Shown in pieces: positions 60,414 through 64,000 of a stretch of DNA of 64,000 bases. Position 1 is the first letter of the stretch; each line of letters opens with the position of its first letter. Both the position numbers and the translations under genes were made by a program. This DNA comes from Autumnicola lenta (GTDB lineage: Bacteria; Bacteroidota; Bacteroidia; Flavobacteriales; Flavobacteriaceae): NCBI RefSeq assembly GCF_031846515.1, contig NZ_JAVRHO010000002.1, positions 124,001 to 188,000 of the forward strand. The letters are read 5' to 3'. The notes beneath the pieces were generated by a model. It searched no databases, was not told the DNA's origin, and saw nothing but the letters and a program-made list of their open reading frames with translations.

Positions 60414-61391
60414 TTATTTATAAAGCACCTTTTTAACAGCTTTTATCACATCCTCACTGTCCGGCAACCATTCTTTTAGGAGAACCGGTGAATAAGGCGC
60501 AGGCGTATCTGCTGTGTTTATTTTTACAATAGGTGCATCCAAATAATCGAATGCTTTTTCCTGAACCTGGTAGGTGATTTCGGTAGAAATATTTCCGAAA
60601 GGCCAGGATTCTTCAAGTATTACCAGACGGTTAGTTTTCTTAACAGACTCCAGAATTGTCTCATGATCCATTGGACGGATGGTCCTTAAATCAATAATTT
60701 CACAGGAAATATCTTCTTTCTCTAATTCTTCCGCAGCTTTATAAGCTTCTTTAATAATTTTTCCGAAGGAAACAATAGTAACATCAGTTCCTTCGCGCTT
60801 AATATCTGCTTTACCAATTTCGATTACATATTCCTCTTCAGGTACTTCTCCTTTATCTCCATACATCTGTTCACTTTCCATGAAGATAACAGGATCATTA
60901 TCGCGAATAGCCGCTTTAAGCAGCCCTTTTGCATCGTAAGGATTAGAAGGCACAATTACCTTAAGTCCCGGAGTATTTGCATACCAGCTTTCAAAAGCCT
61001 GCGAGTGTGTTGCTCCTAATTGCCCTGCAGAACCCGTTGGCCCACGAAAAACAATAGGTATATTAAACTGCCCGCCACTCATTTGACGCATTTTCGCAGC
61101 ATTGTTTATAATTTGATCGATCCCAACTAAAGAGAAATTGAAAGTCATAAATTCAATTATCGGGCGGTTACCATTCATTGCACTACCAACTCCAATCCCG
61201 GAAAAACCAAGTTCAGAAATAGGTGTATCAATAATACGATCAGGACCAAATTCATCCAGCATACCTTTAGAAGCCTTGTAGGCTCCGTTATATTCTGCTA
61301 CTTCTTCCCCCATAAGGTAAATGGTGTCATCTTTGCGCATCTCTTCGCTCATTGCCTGCTGAATGGCTTCCCTAAATTGAATTGTCTTCAT
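60414..61391 (-). CDS. pdhB: Pyruvate dehydrogenase E1 component, beta subunit
   Basis: A 325-aa transketolase-like protein: FREAIQQAMSEEMRKDDTIYLMGEEVAEYNGAYKASKGM, then the RGPTGSAGQLGATHSQAFESWYA loop and C-terminal ESWPFGNISTEI. It pairs with the E1 alpha subunit (not in the window) to decarboxylate pyruvate with thiamine diphosphate. A good -7 box TATTTTTG lies at 61427-61434 on the minus strand. Branched-chain 2-oxoacid dehydrogenase beta is the alternative, but sequence favours PDH. Confidence 0.92.
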   Translation of the reverse strand: MKTIQFREAIQQAMSEEMRKDDTIYLMGEEVAEYNGAYKASKGMLDEFGPDRIIDTPISELGFSGIGVGSAMNGNRPIIEFMTFNFSLVGIDQIINNAAKMRQMSGGQFNIPIVFRGPTGSAGQLGATHSQAFESWYANTPGLKVIVPSNPYDAKGLLKAAIRDNDPVIFMESEQMYGDKGEVPEEEYVIEIGKADIKREGTDVTIVSFGKIIKEAYKAAEELEKEDISCEIIDLRTIRPMDHETILESVKKTNRLVILEESWPFGNISTEITYQVQEKAFDYLDAPIVKINTADTPAPYSPVLLKEWLPDSEDVIKAVKKVLYK

Positions 61392-61709
61392 TATAGTGTA
61401 TTATGTTATTGTATAACTTGAAAGAACAAAAATAGCAATTCAATAAAGTTTTTTACCATAATACCAGTACAAAAATTTCGAAGATTCCTTTAAATAATAA
61501 AGGGGTAGCCTGAAATGTCAATTTTCGACCTGTCATAATTGACCTATCCCCTTCATTTTAAGGCTATTTCCTAAAAACAAAATCAAAAGAAGCTTTAAAT
61601 AAACAGAAATATAAAATTCATAAAATTTATTATGCATGCATAGTATTTTTGAATTTAATTATGTACCTTCGTGAAAGAGCACAATTATTACTATAAAATT
61701 TAAATATAT
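61392..61709. other. Divergent intergenic region pdhB / etfB
   Basis: Holds TATTTTTG -7 boxes for both directions (61427-61434 minus; 61644-61651 plus), one dispersed-motif copy (61514-61530, followed by a half copy) and a perfect 12-bp palindrome TATGCATGCATA (61631-61642) just before the etfB -7 box. No gene is seen. Confidence 0.5.
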
Positions 61710-62456
61710 ATGAAAATCTTAGTGTGTATTAGCCACGTACCTGATACTACATCAAAAATTAACTTCACTGATGGTGACAGCAAATTTGATACTAACGGAG
61801 TTCAGTTTGTAATTAATCCTAATGATGAGTTTGGGCTTACCCGCGCCATGTGGTTTAAAGAAAAACAAGGAGCCACCGTAGATGTGGTAAATGTTGGAGG
61901 AGCCGAAACAGAGCCTACTTTAAGAAAAGCACTTGCTATTGGTGCCGACTCTGCCATACGCGTTAATACCACTGCGCTGGACGGTTTTCAGGTAGCCAAA
62001 GAGCTTGCAAAAGTAGCCAGGGACGGTGAGTATGATCTTATAATTGCCGGTCGTGAATCAATTGATTATAACGGTGGAATGGTACCGGGAATGCTGGCGA
62101 CACTTCTTAAAGCCAATTTTGTAAACAATTGTATTGGTTTAGAAATTGAAGGCGAAAAGGCAAAGGCTATTCGTGAAATTGAAGGTGGTAAAGAGACTTT
62201 AACTGCATCTTTGCCTTTGGTTATAGGAGGTCAAAAAGGTCTTGTTGAAGAGAGCGACCTTAAAATCCCAAATATGAGAGGGATTATGCAGGCTCGAAAA
62301 AAACAACTGAATGTAATAGAACCCAGTGAACCTGAAACTAAAACAGAAACGGTGAAGTTTGAAAAACCGGCACCTAAAGGAAATGTAAAGATGATTGATC
62401 CCGAAAATCTTGATGAACTCATAGATTTACTTCACAACGAAGCTAAGGTGATCTGA
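61710..62456 (+). CDS. etfB: Electron transfer flavoprotein beta subunit
   Basis: A 248-aa subunit binding AMP: MKILVCISHVPDTTSKINFTDG start, AGRESIDYNGGMVPGMLA near 110, and the LIDLLHNEAKVI end. With EtfA it carries electrons from acyl-CoA dehydrogenases (one at 20.4 kb) to the quinone pool. Followed by etfA after 79 nt; same operon. Confidence 0.95.
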   Translation: MKILVCISHVPDTTSKINFTDGDSKFDTNGVQFVINPNDEFGLTRAMWFKEKQGATVDVVNVGGAETEPTLRKALAIGADSAIRVNTTALDGFQVAKELAKVARDGEYDLIIAGRESIDYNGGMVPGMLATLLKANFVNNCIGLEIEGEKAKAIREIEGGKETLTASLPLVIGGQKGLVEESDLKIPNMRGIMQARKKQLNVIEPSEPETKTETVKFEKPAPKGNVKMIDPENLDELIDLLHNEAKVI

Positions 62457-62535
62457 TTTTTCAATGCTGTATTTAAATCAGGAAATAAAAAGTAAATGAT
62501 TTCCGCCCAGGCGGAAAGATAAAAAATAAAGAAAC

Positions 62536-63504
62536 ATGTCAGTTTTAGTATATATAGAATCAGAAGAAGGAAAATTGAAAAAGGCATCCTTTGAAGTAGC
62601 CTCTTACGCAAAAGAAGTTGCCGATAAAACAGGAACATCAGTAACTGCGGTCACTTTTAATGCGCAGGATACTTCAGAATTAGGAAAATATGGTGTAGAC
62701 AAGGTTTTGGCTATTTCCAACGATAAACTTTCTAAATTTAACGCTGAGGCTTATGCTGATGCATTAAAACAGGCCGCAGAAAAGGAAGATGCTAAAGTAA
62801 TAGTACTCTCACAAAGTTCCAACAGTAAATATTTAGCGCCCATTCTCGCTGTACAAATGGAGGCAGGTTACGCTTCTAATGTTGTGGCACTTCCTGAAAG
62901 CACAGATCCTTTTACCGTAAAGCGAACAGCCTTTACAAATAAAGCTTTCAGTTTTACTCAGATTAGTACTGATGTAAAAGTAATTGGAGTTTCGAAAAAT
63001 GCCTTCGGTATTAAAGAACACCAGGGAGATGCACAGAAAGAAGACTTTTCTCCAAGCCTCTCTGAAGAGGACTTCACTGTAAATGTTGAATCTGTAGATA
63101 AAGCAACAGACAAAGTAACCATAGCAGACGCCGAAATCGTAGTTTCTGGAGGACGCGGACTAAAAGGTCCTGAGAATTGGGGAATGATTGAAGAAATGGC
63201 TGAAATTTTGGGAGCCGCTACTGCCTGTTCAAAACCGGTAAGTGATATGGGATGGAGACCGCATGGCGAACATGTTGGCCAAACAGGGAAGCCTGTAGCC
63301 TCCAACCTTTACATCGCAGTGGGAATTTCCGGAGCGATCCAGCACCTTGCAGGAATTAATGCCGCCAAGACTAAAGTAGTAATTAACAACGATCCTGAAG
63401 CTCCTTTCTTCAAGGCTGCAGACTATGGGATTGTGGGTGACGCTTTCGAGATCGTCCCGAGGCTCAACGAAAAATTGAAGGAATTTAAAGATAAAAACGC
63501 ATAA
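62536..63504 (+). CDS. etfA: Electron transfer flavoprotein alpha subunit
   Basis: A 322-aa FAD-binding subunit. The C-terminal FAD domain shows SGGRGLKGPENWGMIEEMAEILGAA, VSDMGWRPHGEHVGQTGKPVASNLYIAVGISGAIQHLAG and NNDPEAPFFKAADYGIVGDAFEIVP, all typical. Preceded by etfB and closed by a strong terminator. Confidence 0.95.
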   Translation: MSVLVYIESEEGKLKKASFEVASYAKEVADKTGTSVTAVTFNAQDTSELGKYGVDKVLAISNDKLSKFNAEAYADALKQAAEKEDAKVIVLSQSSNSKYLAPILAVQMEAGYASNVVALPESTDPFTVKRTAFTNKAFSFTQISTDVKVIGVSKNAFGIKEHQGDAQKEDFSPSLSEEDFTVNVESVDKATDKVTIADAEIVVSGGRGLKGPENWGMIEEMAEILGAATACSKPVSDMGWRPHGEHVGQTGKPVASNLYIAVGISGAIQHLAGINAAKTKVVINNDPEAPFFKAADYGIVGDAFEIVPRLNEKLKEFKDKNA

Positions 63505-63526
63505 TTTTTATAACTTGCGCCCCATT

Positions 63527-63568
63527 AAAAGGGCTGTCTAATGTCCTTATTTAGACAGCCCTTTTTCA
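63527..63568 (+). terminator. Strong terminator after etfA, just before the nuclease gene
   Basis: A 15-bp perfect stem (AAAAGGGCTGTCTAA with its complement, 9-nt loop) with T5 and further T-rich sequence. It ends only about 15 nt before the next ATG, leaving no room for a standard promoter downstream of it. Confidence 0.9.
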
Positions 63569-63579
63569 ATTTTTGGAAT

Positions 63580-64000
63580 ATGAGTTTAGTGCGCCTTAAC
63601 ATTAAAGGAATTTCTTACAGTCAAACCCAAAACGGAGCTTACGCTTTAATACTTAGCGAAGTAGACGGAGAAAGAAAACTGCCTATCGTTATTGGGGCTT
63701 TCGAGGCACAATCTATTGCTATTGCCCTGGAAAAAGAGATAAAACCTCCCAGACCTTTAACCCATGATCTTTTCCGGAATTTTGCGGAAAGGTTTTCTAT
63801 TGTGGTAAAACAGGTAATTATTCACAAGTTGGTAGACGGGGTTTTTTATTCCAGTCTTATTTGTGAACGTGATAAGATTGAGGAAATTATAGATGCCAGA
63901 ACCAGTGATGCTATAGCCCTGGCTTTACGTTTTGAAGCCCCCATCTTTACTTACAAAAACATCCTGGACAAAGCCGGTATTTTCCTTAAAGGCGAAGAGC
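63580..64000 (+). CDS. Bifunctional nuclease domain (DUF151) protein, 3' end beyond window
   Basis: The first 140 codons of a DUF151 protein: SLVRLNIKGISYSQTQNGAYALILSEVDGERKLPIVIGAFEAQSIAIALE, then HDLFRNFAERFSIVVKQVIIHKLVDGVFYSSL and ARTSDAIALALRFEAPIF. Plant and Thermotoga relatives act as nucleases; many bacterial copies are fused to UvrB/UvrC motif tails, which would lie past the window end. It sits unusually close to the preceding terminator. Confidence 0.9.
   Translation, partial: MSLVRLNIKGISYSQTQNGAYALILSEVDGERKLPIVIGAFEAQSIAIALEKEIKPPRPLTHDLFRNFAERFSIVVKQVIIHKLVDGVFYSSLICERDKIEEIIDARTSDAIALALRFEAPIFTYKNILDKAGIFLKGEE

Noticed and set aside
1..64000. tRNA or rRNA genes
   Set aside because: I looked for T-loop (GGTTCGA) and conserved rRNA words on both strands; the few GGTTCGA hits lie in coding sequence or lack the other tRNA arms.

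Overview
The window looks like chromosomal DNA of a marine-type member of the Flavobacteriaceae (Gramella/Christiangramia, Salegentibacter or Zunongwangia-like). Signs are the AT-rich sequence, Bacteroidetes-type promoters (TAnnTTTG at -7 with TTG or TTTG about 20 nt upstream), many flavobacterial DUF families, a MetX-aspartokinase-homoserine dehydrogenase fusion, and HppA next to PdhB. This placement rests on recognising families, not on a database search.

0-15.4 kb, almost all on the minus strand, is a sulfur supercluster. Read in transcription order it starts with a methionine operon (metY, a metX-thrA fusion, metZ). An Rrf2-family regulator follows, then the sulfate-assimilation operon (DUF2061, cysH, cysD, cysN, ferredoxin-type sulfite reductase, SUMT, precorrin-2 dehydrogenase, ferredoxin-NADP reductase) and an OsmC gene cut by the window edge. 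Between them these genes make APS, reduce PAPS to sulfite and sulfite to sulfide, build the siroheme that sulfite reductase needs, and put sulfide onto activated homoserine. The best find is regulatory. Two tandem Met-codon-rich leader ORFs, each followed by an intrinsic terminator, precede metY. A third leader ORF with Cys codons plus a terminator sits between cysN and the sulfite reductase gene. All three can form antiterminators that exclude the terminator, as expected of ribosome-mediated attenuation. On the opposite strand metK (16.7-17.9 kb) has a SAM-II riboswitch, so two different RNA mechanisms control sulfur amino-acid metabolism within 2 kb.

18-30 kb holds single-gene metabolic and stress functions: a Tat-exported Gfo/Idh/MocA oxidoreductase, SDR, acyl-CoA dehydrogenase, hydroxyacid dehydrogenase, UspA, threonine dehydratase-like, DinB, several small DUF proteins, a VOC protein and an MDR oxidoreductase. 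A broken REP-associated (IS200-like) transposase gene is at 25.2-25.9 kb.

30-39.5 kb is an accessory stretch of AT-rich minus-strand genes: lipoproteins, secreted and small membrane proteins, most without known function. It contains a ~0.57-kb segmental duplication, gene relics, one relic that is visibly a chimera of two other loci in the window, a truncated DUF3667 gene, and a lone CPBP protease gene ending in a cassette-like structured element.

39.7-50 kb has a large exported PD40/amidohydrolase protein, then 1.3 kb of tandem and inverted repeats, an SLC13/RCK anion transporter, DUF202, DUF6122 and DUF302 proteins, deoxynucleoside kinase, a second repeat array, and an App1-like phosphatase. 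50-57 kb is an NHEJ cluster (LigD, Ku, small Rho_N-like protein) with a stress SDR and an MgtC/DUF4010 membrane protein. 57-64 kb is core energy metabolism: membrane pyrophosphatase, soluble pyrophosphatase, pyruvate dehydrogenase E1 beta, EtfB and EtfA, and a bifunctional nuclease gene cut by the window end. No tRNA, rRNA or CRISPR array was seen. A short dispersed intergenic motif (core TKGYCAATTWTYGACCT) occurs about 13 times across the window.
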